From assembly GCA_024734555.1 (NCBI GenBank), contig JANPWX010000449.1, forward strand, positions 4,137,432-4,201,431: a stretch of DNA of 64,000 nucleotides, read 5' to 3'. The translations under genes were made by a program, and so were the position numbers. The DNA is from Trochalopteron elliotii. Taxonomy: Eukaryota > Chordata > Aves > Passeriformes > Leiothrichidae. Shown one piece after another: positions 12,315-23,760 of the stretch; position 1 is the first letter of the stretch, and every line of letters starts with the position of its first letter. A model generated the notes under the pieces. It was not told the DNA's origin and searched no databases. It was given only the letters and a program-made list of their open reading frames with translations.

Positions 12315-13251
12315 AGTTTTTAGGAGTTCAGTTGATGGAGTCCCTTGGGAGGCAGACCTGAAAGGCAAAGTACTGCAGGGAGACTGGACATTCTTCAAGA
12401 AGATCTAAAAACCACAGGGGAAGGCTGTTCCCATGTGCCAAAGATAAGCCAGAGGAGCTGGCTAAATGGAGATCTTTATCTGGAACTCAGGAAGAAAGGA
12501 GAGTTTATGAAACACTTTGGAAAAAGGGGAAGGCAGCTCCCAAGGACTGTGAGGATGCCGTGAGGTTATGAAGGGGAGAATTAGAAGAGCAAAAGCCCAA
12601 CTAGAACTTAATCTCTCTACTTCCATAAAAGAGAACAAAGAATGCTTTTTCAAATACATTGGCAAAAAAACAAGGGCCAAAGAGAATCGGCATTCTTTCT
12701 TGGATGCAGGGGAACACTTAGCAACAAAGGCTGAGAGAAAGGCTGAGGTACTTAATGCCTTCTTTGCCTCAGTCCATAATACTAAGATCAGTTGTTTCCC
12801 AGGTACCCAGTTCTCTGAGCTGGAAGACAGGAATGAGGAGCAGAATGAAGTCCCTATAACCCAGGGGGAAATGGTTCAGCAACTGCTACACCCCTTAGAC
12901 AGACATGAGTCTACAGAGTTGGATGGAGTTTTGAGTAGGGTGTGGGTCTATCCTCCTAGGTAACAGGTGACAGGACAGGAGGAAATGGCCTCAAATTGTG
13001 CCAGGGGAGGTTTAAATTGGATATTGGGAAAAAATATTTCTCACCAAATGGGCTGCCAAGCACTGGAACAGGATCCCCACAGCAGTGGTGTCATCACCAT
13101 CAGCAGTGATGGAGTCATCACCATCCCTGGAGGTATTTAAAAGATATGTAGATGTGGCACACAGGGACTTGGTTTAGTGGAGCACTTGTCAGTGATGGGT
13201 TAAACTTGATGATCTTAGAGATCTTTTCCAACTTAAAAAATTCTGATTTCT
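12315..13251 (+). repeat. CR1 LINE with internal deletion of the RT domain
   Basis: Forward CR1. The region 12315-12935 corresponds to the linker of CR1 ORF2 between the endonuclease and the reverse transcriptase. Recognisable words are GRIRRAKAQLELNL, KENKECFFKYIGKK and KAEVLNAFFASV. The frame is interrupted near 12561-12568 but otherwise readable to about 12960. From roughly 12940 the sequence jumps straight to the CR1 3' UTR ('aggaaatggcctcaaattgtgccagggg' region) and runs to the 3' end near 13251. The whole RT core is missing, so the copy is a pol linker joined to its tail. A local tandem duplication lies at 13080-13124. Confidence 0.93.
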
Positions 13252-14057
13252 GTAAAACATGTTTTAAAAGAGATGACTTTATAATGAGATTTAATGTAAC
13301 AGAAAAATATCTTGGATTTTTGTGTTTTCATCTTCATTATAAGGCTTATAATATATATGACTGCAAAACTCGTAATATACATATGACTTCTTTTTTGATT
13401 AAAAGAAAGAAGCTATTCCTAGACAAAAGAAAATTCCCGTGTTGCTTATATTTGATATTTTTTTACATGGTGCAGCTCTCTCTTCATGTGTCACCTATCG
13501 CAAAATGAACTCCGCTCTAGATAATATAGAAGAAAACTAGTTCCTTGGTATCTTGCTATGAATTTTCAGCAGCAATCTACAGAGGAAAAAAAAGTAAAAT
13601 TCAGTTCAATTGTGGACCAAGAGAAAATCACATATAACTGATATCCTCAATACATATTTTTTAGTTTTTAATCCAAATTCCAACCAAACCATCTCTCATT
13701 TTAGACCATTAAACCTTGAATAATAGAGCAACCTTATTCAGCACAGTGCATTTTCATTCCCTTAGCCAAAACATGTGGGGCTGATTCAGTCAGTTGAATT
13801 AATATGATTAGTAGGCCATATGTCAGATTGGCATTGATAAAGTAAGTATTTGCTGGAGAAGAAGGCTTCAAAAACTTTCTTTTTTTGGATTTATTATCAG
13901 TCAGATGCCTATCACCAACTTAATGAAAACCTTGTAGCCATTTTCTTCTGTGTTCAGTTCATGACATCATCAGTGATTCATTTGTTACTACTCTAAGACC
14001 CAAGTTTTTTGTATATGGACAAGTTTTCATGGATGAACCCAGCTGGACCCTAGGTAT
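13252..14057. other. Unique AT-rich non-coding DNA
   Basis: No gene or repeat is recognised. A 118-codon frame that starts inside the CR1 tail runs through this DNA to 13508. It has no protein-like features. Confidence 0.55.
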
Positions 14058-14113
14058 GTGAGTGAGTGAATGAGTGAGTGAGTGAGTGAGTGAGTGAGTG
14101 AGTGAGTGAGTGA
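14058..14113 (+). repeat. (TGAG)n microsatellite
   Basis: About fourteen tandem TGAG tetramers, with one interruption (GAATGAG) near the left end and perfect repeats over the last ~45 bp. The long uninterrupted run suggests it is length-variable. A minus-strand frame reads it as a THSL peptide repeat, which is an artefact. Confidence 0.97.
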
Positions 14114-15894
14114 AAAAGACTTTTTGTTGTGTTCTTTTTGTAAGCAAGATTATGATTCTCATGTCTATGGATTCAAGGTTGTAAATACTGGAGAGCATAC
14201 ATATAGAAGTTGGAGATCTGAGTCCAGCAAATATAAGGACCTGGATGCTTTAGAGGTTACACTATATCTGGATGCATTTCTGGAGTATTAGATTTCCTTT
14301 CGTATCATTATGCAAATGCAGATAACACCTTGTAAATGGGTATGGGTTTTTTAGTAGTACTAAAAATAATAATAAATTGCCATGTCTTTAATATAATTTA
14401 TGTAATATACTATGTGGAACTGATGCAGTTACAACCATTCCCCGTCTAAAATAGTATCTGAGCCATTCTCAAAATATGTTTATCTCCACAATACCTCTGT
14501 TATGCATTATTAATTGCATCTTGCCATTGTTTTACAGAAGAGCTGGAAAACAGAGATTCTTTGTACACCATTCTTTGAAAGTAGATTGACTATTTGCCCA
14601 CATTATTCATGAGGAGTGATGCAAAGGCCAGGTTTAGGGTAAGCCAGCTGCTGTACACAATATGAAAATTCCTACTTCCTCCTGCACTGTAAAGGGCATC
14701 TGAAGGCACTCTTATCTGCCATGACAGCAGATATACGCCAGCAGAATGTGTCTGGCTGTTTTCATATTTCTTTCCCACCTTTGCAGTGGCATCACAGGAC
14801 TAATACCATGCATGCAAGAGAGAACAAAATTCTTAGAAGGTACTGATTTACCATTTACAAAGGAGAGTGGAATTTTTAGTCAGTCCTCATTCTAACTGCT
14901 TACAAGGACCAGGTAGATACCATATCCCATAGTAATATTGTAGATATTTGTCTTTCTGTCCTATAACTGAAGCAACTTACACTTTGAACACAGCTAGTGT
15001 TCAAAAATTTCGAGAAGGCAGGAGATTATTATGCCGTGTACAGAGGTATTAGCCCTGAACCCAAAGGCTGCAATGTTTAGCTGATTTAAATCATGGATTT
15101 GAATTTTCTGAGCAATTTGAAATTCAAGACATAGCACCACAGAAGATCAAATCCTTCTGCACTCTATCCAAATGATTCAGGAGGCTATTTTGCCATCTTG
15201 TCCTATGATTAACTATAGCGAGTAGTAATTAGCAAGGGTGCTTTAAGCTCTTGATTTAATGTGCTTTTAAAAAAGGTACAAGGTAAATGGAACCCAGGAC
15301 AATCTTTCTGGCTTTTTCTTCTCTAGCATTTCAAAGGCACCTAGAAACTTGGCTTCTAAGTACTACTAAGCAGATTTTAGACCCAAAGGGCATGAGATAC
15401 ATAAAAATTAGTCTGGCTGTAACAGAAAATGGAAAGGGCAGATTGGCAGCATTACATCAGAGAACACCATTTCTTCAGCATAAAAGAGGAATAGAGTGTG
15501 ATACCAGGTTGGACTATCTCTTAAAACTCTTAGACTTCATATGACATTAATAAGCTAATTTTTCTCTCATGCTAGCATTATTATGTACAGGAGAAGAATA
15601 TAATGCTTTTGTGCATAATTTATTCTTTCCCCAAGCTAATCTCATATTCTGGGGAGAACTTTCAGAGTTTGACTCCAAATTTGCAGGACTTGAAGAGATG
15701 TTGAAGCAAGTGTAGCTGCAGACATATGAATGTGAGTAAAGTTGACATTAAAAAAAAAGCAGATAAGCAAGCGAACCACCAATATAACTCATTGCTGCAA
15801 AATGTAATGAAGCTAAGAATTCAAGAGAAAACAGAAAATGCTGGATGATTTGTGAGTAAGCATACAGCAGCCTTGTAGTGCCTAAAGATGACCT
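14114..15894. other. Unique AT-rich non-coding DNA
   Basis: I see no gene, confident repeat or notable structure in this stretch. Confidence 0.5.
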
Positions 15895-16204
15895 GGATGG
15901 AAGCTGGAGAGGGATTTTTAAAAGGACATGTAGTGGCAGCACACAGGGGAGTAACTTTAAACTGAAAGAGGTCAAGGTAAGATGAGATATTAGAAGAAAT
16001 CTTTTACTGTGAAGGTGGTGATATGCTGGAACAAATTGTCCAGAGAAGTTGTGGATGCCCCATGCCTGGAATTGTTCAAGGCCAGGTTAGATGCGGTACT
16101 GGAAACATGGTTTAGTGGGAATTTGGCAGTGCTTGGTTAACAGTTGGACTGGATGATCTTGGAGGTATTTTCCAGCCTAAATGAATCCATGATTTTGTGA
16201 TTCT
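15895..16204 (+). repeat. CR1 LINE 3' end, 5'-truncated
   Basis: Last ~310 bp of a CR1 in forward orientation. It contains the typical 'gggactttttacaagg' type start (here diverged) and 'ttttaaactgaaagagg' with a short change. The 'ttactgtgaaggtggtga' and 'agaagttgtggatgcccca' segments follow. The closing 'ttggactggatgatcttggagg' leads into a degenerate ATTCTATG end ('atccatgattttgtgattct'). There is no coding part. Confidence 0.95.
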
Positions 16205-18330
16205 TGACTGGTAAGTCACAGAAAAGCAATGCTATCCATCATGAAGTTTAATGAACAATATCATCTCAAGCCAGCATCGAAAGAGACTTCTACTGCAAGA
16301 TTGTATTATATATTGTATACTTTCACAGTATTTTCCATCAAGAAATTTGTTCTGGACTTTGCTTTAAAGATTTAAAAGAATGAGGAATTTGGTTCTCTTT
16401 TGAGTGAAAAATTGTTGATTCAGTTAATTAATCAATTAATCTGTTATTAGTATGCAAGACTGAAGCAAAAATTCTATGAAGATAGGATATGTGTCCAAAA
16501 TATTGTGGGAAAGGACTGCAAAAGATTTGTTAGACTGAATTATTATATAAAATTAGTTCCTGCTGTGAAATGGGATAAAAAGCTAGTGGTTGGAACTGGT
16601 CTTTCAGAAAATATTCCTAATTAGAAGTAGCTCAGATTTTGTATCAGATTCATTGTATAATTTAAAGTAGAACAATATAAGAAAATAAAAATGAATTGCT
16701 GTTCATGAAGTAGAGGTTCCTTACTCTCTCCTTTGGTGCAGTTTAGCATGACTGATTTTTCTGGGAAATTACATTGTCACACTTGGTACTCCAATCACTG
16801 TCCCAGTCTCAGTCACTATATAAACACCTACATTTAAATACACACATAGTGCATATAGTGCAGGGGACTGATTCTAGAAAGTATTTCAGCACCAAATTCC
16901 TTGTGTCCTCCAGTATCTTTCCTAATCAAGTCACATTAATCTGTCAAACACTTCCAATACTAAGATAGGAATCTACTTTGCAAATATTATTTATTGAATT
17001 CTCAGGGCCCTGTGAGTTTGGCAGACTTTAGGCAGCTATTTTAAAGACCAGTACATGCAAGTTCAAAGGTGATAAATTGATGATGAGGCACATCAGTGGA
17101 AGATGTACGTACCTATCAGACTTTAATTCTAGTCCTCCTCATTCAACATTTCTTTATGGAGTCACCTGTATATCCTATAAAGCCCCAAAAATGTGCACTT
17201 TAATAAAATTTCTTGTACTCACTAATCTCTAGTATATTTCTCTGTAGTATTCTCTTGTACTTGAGATTCAATACATAGATGGATTCCTAGAAATCAAAGC
17301 AAATGAAATATAAATGTGAGTTTCAGTATGAGTTCCTAAGGCATAAGTAAATGGGATTTTTCCAAAGTTCATCTTGCCGCCAAAGTTTATTGCAATTTTT
17401 TATTTATTGGAGATATTTTTTCAGTCTTTTGTGCAATGATTTGTTAATCCTTATTGCCAGAGGATATGGAGCTGTTCCGTGCAGCTTTCCTTGCTTTATG
17501 GATAACAACAGGAAGACACTCACAAAGGTTAAATGTGGCAAAATTTACTTTATTTGATACAAAATAAAATAGGAAAGATACAAAATTCTGGTTTTTCACT
17601 TTATAAGAAATACTACTAATTAGCTAAATTGCAAAGTACCCTATCATTGAATGCTAACTGGCATTCTGAGCTGTATAAATTATACAAGATGCATAAGACA
17701 ATTTCACATATAGAGCATTTTTATTTGAACTTTCTGTATAGGCAAAGAAAAGCCATATGTAGTTTGTAGAAGAAGTTCATACATATTGCTCAGCTGTAGT
17801 AGCTTGCATTCCAGTAAGTGATATCTAAGTCACCTTAGAGCTTTCACTACATATCCACTCAAGGGAGGCAGAAATCCTGCAGCACTGGCAAGCCACAAAA
17901 TTGTGAAAGACTCTATGCAAAGGCTTTTCCAGCTGTACTGTTCCAACTAAAGAAAAGTTTTGCCATTATTTACGGACTTTTTCATGCCTGTCTTCTCAGG
18001 CAGCTATGATTACATTGCTGCTGGACGATTTTCTGTGGCCCTTTGATACAGCATGCCTCAGATATAAGAAAAATAATGAGGCTGTGAGTCTGAAAAATGT
18101 CTTGAGCCTTATTTTAAACCTTGCAGCATCCATCTCCAAATTGAACTACTTTACAAGCCTAAGTATAAGCACCCACTTAATTATTTTGTGGAATGGGAAT
18201 GCTGATGAGCCACAGAAGTAGTAGAAAGAGAAATCTTACTGAAAGCTTTTAATAGAGTTTTGCTCTCTGCCCGGCTTCTCAGCATATTTAACACCAAGGG
18301 TGTAGACCAATAAACCCCTCCACCCCACCA
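16205..18330. other. Unique AT-rich non-coding DNA
   Basis: No gene is recognised. A cluster of homeodomain-like words includes TAATCAATTA at 16429-16438. Nothing else stands out. Confidence 0.5.
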
Positions 18331-18414
18331 GAAAAACCAAAAGCAAACAAACAAACAAACAAACAAAATAAAATAAAAAACCCCAAACAAACAAAAAAAA
18401 ACACTCAAAAAAAA
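18331..18414 (+). repeat. (CAAA)n and A-rich low-complexity tract
   Basis: Five to six CAAA tetramers (18344-18368) run into AAAT-type repeats, then ACCCC and poly(A)-like runs up to 18414. It is simple sequence with no retroposed body recognised upstream. Confidence 0.93.
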
Positions 18415-19646
18415 TTGGGTGGGAAATAAATGAAAAAAAAAATATTACACAGTTGCCACTAAGGGAAAGGTTAAAAATATGTATAAATAAATATTTATTA
18501 TTTTTCAGATCTATAGTATGTGAAACGTAAGTATCTTAAGGAATACAAAGGTATTGAAAATGTATTTCAAGTGCTATTAAAAAAAAAGGTGTAGTGGCTA
18601 AAAATGGATTATTTTCAAAGAGCTAAGCTAATTCCAAAGTCCTCTTAAAATCTACCAGGTGCTCTTTTAGATGTGCCAAGTGTATCTCTCTGCTATTTTT
18701 CATTTTAGTCTTCCTATAGACTTTTTACAAAATTTGCTATGTGATAAAAAGTAGTAACTTCCATTTTTTTTGTGGTTGATTGATACCACTGTCAAGATCC
18801 AAGTTTTTGGGCTGCCTCACTGCTATGAGAAGGAAAAATCCATCTCTGTTATCAGTTTTTATGAATTTCATCGGGTCAGTACTGTACCTCATGTACAGCT
18901 TTGGAACATGGGGGTTCTAAGTGAAGAACCTGAGTGTTTTTCAGGTGGAACTGATATTTGGAAATATTAATGATCAAATTATGGAAGTCTTGGACACCTT
19001 CCCAGGGCTGCATGAAATTTAAATATTCCAGTGCAAAAATGCAGGTACTAATCCCATCTCTCTAACAGTAAGGTTCAGCAGATGCTTTGTGTTCTTGTCC
19101 TGGGCAAGACCAGACGTGTCAGTCTTTGATGGGGGCTGAAATGTTTGGCTCCTGACTCAGTAAGAAGCCCTTTCCAGAGAGCAGGAATTCCCACAGTCCG
19201 TACTTGTAAGCAGCTCAGCTCACTGGGAGAGCCTTTAACTTCTCTTAGGAGGATCTACAGAATCAGCACAGCATCAAGACAAATGATCTGTGTGTTCACA
19301 CAAGACTAGAGAATATTTAATCCACTGACTTAGCTGTATTTAAAAAGGTACACTACCCTCTAAAATAAAAACATAAGACAGGACTTAGAAAACAAAGAAG
19401 TTGAGGGTTTAATTACTTGACCAATTTGGAATTATCATCCATTACAAGCAAAAGAACAAAATTTCTTAGTAAAGAAGGAGTTATCAAGTAAAGGGCAAAA
19501 GAGAAGTTTTTTAAGTACTGGAAAGTGTTTTACAGAACAACTTCATTGATGCTAATGTGGAAAGGGATAACCAGAATATGTGCAGAATTTGAATGATCTC
19601 TCTTCTCATGAGACACCATCTAAAGTAATGTGTCCAGGGATTATTC
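18415..19646. other. Unique AT-rich non-coding DNA
   Basis: I see no gene, confident repeat or notable structure in this stretch. Confidence 0.5.
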
Positions 19647-20018
19647 AGCCTGGACAAGGCTTCAGAAAGTATTTTATTGTGGCCCTTCAAGATGTATAGG
19701 AGACTTATAAGAAAAATGGAGACTTTTTAACAAGGCCTGTAGTGACAGAAAAAGGGGCAATGGTTTTAAAACAGCAGAAGGGTGGTTCAGAATGGATGTA
19801 AGGAAGAGGTTTTTTTTAAACCATGAGAGTGGTGAGACACTGGAACAGTTTGCTGAGAGACTTTGTGGATGCCTCACCCCTGGAAATGTTGAAAGTGAGG
19901 TTGTATAAAGCTTTGAGCAGCATGATCCAGTGAAACCTGTCTCTGCTTATGGCAGGTGTGTTGGACTAGGTGTTCACTAAGGCTCTTTCCAACCTGAATC
20001 ACTCTGTGACTCTGTTAT
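19647..20018 (+). repeat. CR1 LINE 3' end, 5'-truncated
   Basis: Forward CR1 tail starting at the 'cagcctggacaaggcttcag' segment, equivalent to 'cagcctggagaagagaaggct' in younger copies. The 3' UTR words 'ggtgagacactggaacag' and 'gactttgtggatgcctcacccctggaa' follow. The close is 'ctctttccaacctgaatcactctgtgac', a degenerate ATTCTATG end. It is moderately diverged and carries no coding part. Confidence 0.94.
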
Positions 20019-23000
20019 GGAGTGCTTTGTTCAATTCTATAGCTCTCAAATCTGCAACTTGCCCCACTGACAGAGTAATCATTGTTACATCTCTTCTATA
20101 TGCCTGCGAGTAGACAGAGATACAGAGGCTGGAGAAGTTTGTTGAAAGTGGTCTGAGGCTCTCCTTAGCACTCAGCTGACCTCATGCCTTTAACGGCTTG
20201 GCAGCACAGAAATGGCAATGATGCAGAAGCTGTTCTGGATGATGCAGCAATTCGTTTTAATTATTTGGAGTATACATAGTATGATTCAGTTATCTAAAAT
20301 GTACATAGGATTAGAAATGTTCTAGAGAATTCATTGCAGCTTACTGGTACCACTCAGGGCTTGTAGAAGTCTGTTCCCTTATGCAGTAGCATCTGAAGGC
20401 CCAATAGGACACAGAAGGCATTTCAAGTGGCACCAAATAGCTCTAGAAAACAAGCCCCATTGGCTTGAAAATGTGTGGGTGGGAAAAAACTCACAAAGTT
20501 CACAGGTTCACTAAAACACCACTCCCACAGGACAGATTTTGGGGCAAAACATCCAATCGGTCATTTTTAAGCAGTTTTAAATCATGAAGTGACTTTAATC
20601 ACATCTATTCTTATAATAAAAACAAAAATCCTCTAACAATTCTAAGTTGTTACAATATCCGTGTAAATTATTTCCTGGCAAAGCACATAGGAATTTCATT
20701 CTGATCATGGTTACACACTGAGCTTGAATGCTTTCTTTTTTAGACACCAATTTATTCTCATGAAATCACATTTTATTATATATTTTGGATTTAATTTTTA
20801 TTATTAGTGGCTAACTTGTTGGGATTTACTGTTTGAGTATCTCAGTATTTAAAAGACACTTTTTTAGGGTACTTTGGATACACAGTCCTGAAAAATCAAC
20901 AGATAAATAAATTCCCTTGTATCCTCTGAACTGCTTTTTTATTAGTGTGATTTATATGTTTCATAAAAAGCATTTACTTTCTTATATGTCAAACCAAAAT
21001 TACATTTACTTAGAGGAGCAAGACATGGGTTTAGCTGTCTTTAAGAATGTCTATTTAGGATTCACTGGAAAATGGACACACATTTCAAGAGAGGTATTCA
21101 CATTCAAAGACGAAGGAAAAAGGCAACACTACCAACTATTGAATCATATCCTAGGTAGCCTGGCTTCTACAGAGTGGGTGGAAAAAAAGACTATTTGAAA
21201 CAATATTTGAATTTGATCACTGCCTGTGACAGTTGGCAGCCTTTCCCAAAGCATAAGTAACAGTGCCATGATCTTTGTACCATTGGTTTTCTGATCCAGT
21301 GCAGAAAAGAAGCAGAGAAAATGTGTGGGTGGAAAAAAAGACACAAAGTTCACACGTATCAGTTTAGAAGTAGAAAATGGAAAAGTCAGACATCTGAGAA
21401 ATTGTAAACTATGAGGAATGGTACAATTTTCCCAGGAAAGGAACATCATCTAAAATGCAGTATGGAATTTGTTCAAGTGCACTTTCTGTTGTATTATTAC
21501 AGACATTAAAAAATAACATTAGGCTCATAAATGTCACCTGGGAATAACACATAATCAAACTATAACAAATGCTTTTCTGAACAGCTGGAGTCCACCAGTG
21601 TTCTTTTATGTGGCTGGGGTTTTATTTCCCTAGTGTTTGATAACTGTGCTGGAGAATCAATTCCTGTATGGGATCTTCTTCACTAGATGACCTTACTAAG
21701 CTTTAACAGTAAGAAAGAATGGATTAGGCAATAAAAAGGAGTTTTTCACTGAAATAAATAGAGCTATGTTAATTTACCTAGACTGGTTCTAGCTCTGGAA
21801 AGCCAATAATGCACATAGGAAAAAAGGCTGTGGTTTGGCAATGCCTAGACCTGCAAGTAAAGTGGAGTCACTGAAAAGTAGTGCAGTGATAAGTGTGACA
21901 GAGAAAGCCCTTGCATACCCTGAAGCATTAAGCACATAGCTTTGATCATGTGCAGGATTACTTTGTGGAACAAAAAAAAAAAAAAAGCCATCATGATGAC
22001 CTAGCACAGTAGATATTACATACATTAAAACCCACAAGCAAAAGCAAGAAGTGAAAAGTTGCTGCAGGTACAAATAAGAGCAATGAAAAATGTGGTCAGT
22101 TGTCTTTGTGTGAAAAAAACATTACCTTTGGCACCACAAATATTTATTTAGTGACAAATTATTCATTATTCATGACCAGCATAAAATAGCAAGGAGCAAA
22201 ATAATTGTTTATGCTGGATGCAGAATATTTATTAATCCACGTCTGTGATTAAACCTAATCAATTAATTCCCAAATGGCACTTTTCAGTGGAATTCTAAAT
22301 ACAAGGACAAAATTGTGCATATTTCCATTATATTAATACAAATACCAAAATCCCTTAGGATTAAAGTTTATGCAGGAGAAATACATCATATAACACATGA
22401 GTTAATGGACTAATTATGAAATTATGAAAATTTACCAAAGCATTTAAAGCTGCAATGATTAAGTAGCTTGGTGGAACAAGTCTTTCAAATGAAATCATCT
22501 GGGAAAGATACTGCACTGTTGGTTCTGGGACTGTTGGGTACAAGCTGACCCATCAGGAAGATGATTATTTAGGTCTATAAAATAATGAAATATTAAGGAA
22601 CAATAAGATATGACGATCTCAGTTATTGTTTTGATAAGTCATCACACTAAGACCAACAACTGTATCTTGCCTTCTGCTCAGAAGATGAAAATACTGGATC
22701 CTGAGTTGAGAGCAGAATAAAATCCCACTAATGATGCTTTGCTATATCCAAGATATTTCTGACTTGGAGTATACCAGAGAGTTAACACTGTACATAAAAT
22801 TATTCTTAGATATTAAAATTCTGGTATGAAGGATCATTCTACTTCAATGGAACTATTTACCAAATAAGTAATTGAAATGATAGAGAGCTTCATGTAATTG
22901 TGATAAAATTACTTTGCAGTTTGGCCACAGAGATGTAGAAAGAAGGGTCTGTGAACATCCTGACACATTATAAAGCATGTGTATCCATTATAATTATAAA

Positions 23001-23210
23001 TATATAAAATTATATTTAAAAAATTATATATCATTGACAGAAGACTCACAACTAGCACCACAAATGGTTTCAAGCGTCAGCACTTTATTATTCCCCAGTA
23101 CAACTTTTATATACCCTTTTCTCTTATGCATAACACCTGTGTGCCCTTTTACTCTTTTGACGTTTGTCAATACAAATCAGCATTCTCTGCTCCTTTTCAT
23201 TTAAAGAAGT
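20019..23210. other. Unique AT-rich DNA with a dispersed 41-bp repeat and homeodomain-type motifs
   Basis: No gene is recognised. A 41-bp segment at 20467-20507 recurs at 21317-21357 with 37 identical positions, and its 18-bp core occurs again at 21174-21191. A motif cluster around 22230-22270 includes TAATCAATTA. A pure A run lies near 21970-21985 and an AT-only tract near 22990-23030. Confidence 0.55.
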
Positions 23211-23539
23211 TGTGATGGTTTGAAAGCAAAACTAGTGAGAGGCTCCAAGTCAGAAATACAATTTAATAGGAAAAGAAAAAAAAAAATAAAATAAATGCAA
23301 TAATACAAAAGACCCCTGACAGAGTCAGAATACAACCTGAGCAAGATGATGGAAGCAGCAATCCCGTAGAAAGGTCTGGTAGCTCTGATCCTCTGTAGAT
23401 CCAGTGGGTAAGGTACCCCGTATTGTCCCAGATCCCAGATTATATGCAGGTGAGGATGCTTGGCTCCTCCCCCTGAGTGGAGCATCTCACAATGGAATAA
23501 TGAGTCATACAGGTGGGTCCTTGATGGCCCATTAACAGG

Positions 23540-23564
23540 AGATAACTCCTGGTGGGAGTTATCT
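23540..23564. repeat. Perfect hairpin inside the LTR
   Basis: The inverted repeat AGATAACTCC / GGAGTTATCT has perfect 10-bp arms around the 5-nt loop TGGTG, in the presumed U3 of the reverse LTR. Confidence 0.9.
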
Positions 23565-23575
23565 GTAAGTCATCA

Positions 23576-23649
23576 GCAGGCCATTAACAGAAAACACGTT
23601 ATCAAAAGACCCATTAGCAGAGGACACCTTAACAAAAGACACCCTAACA
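23576..23649 (-). repeat. 15-bp tandem repeat array in LTR U3
   Basis: Four consecutive 15-bp units (23590-23604, 23605-23619, 23620-23634, 23635-23649) follow a 14-bp partial unit at 23576-23589. All end in a (T/C)TA(A/T/G)CA-type core. They look like diverged enhancer repeats of a retroviral U3. Confidence 0.8.
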
Positions 23650-23760
23650 GAAAGAGGGAGGGAAGAGTCTGGAAGAATGCTACTTCAGCAATAGGTTTCC
23701 ACAGTTCATGAAGATGGTGGTAGAATACTCCGTGCACGTTCTACACCACAACCCAGGACA

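Larger units (their letters stand above)
23211..23760 (-). mobile_element. Solo LTR of an endogenous retrovirus, reverse orientation
   Basis: On the minus strand it starts TGTCCTGGGTTG and ends ACCATCACA, the TG..CA ends of an LTR. It is flanked by the perfect 5-bp direct repeat GAAGT (23206-23210 and 23761-23765), which marks the target-site duplication. Five base pairs fits an ERVL-type element, but I cannot name the subfamily. Inside are an AP-1-like TGAGTCA (23501-23507), a TATA-like stretch near 23438-23448 (minus strand), a perfect 10-bp-arm hairpin and a 15-bp tandem array in the presumed U3. No gag, pol or env sequence adjoins it, so it is a solo LTR left by recombination. Confidence 0.85.

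Noticed and set aside
13959..14198. Protein with THSL repeats
   Set aside because: A direct translation of the (TGAG)n microsatellite.
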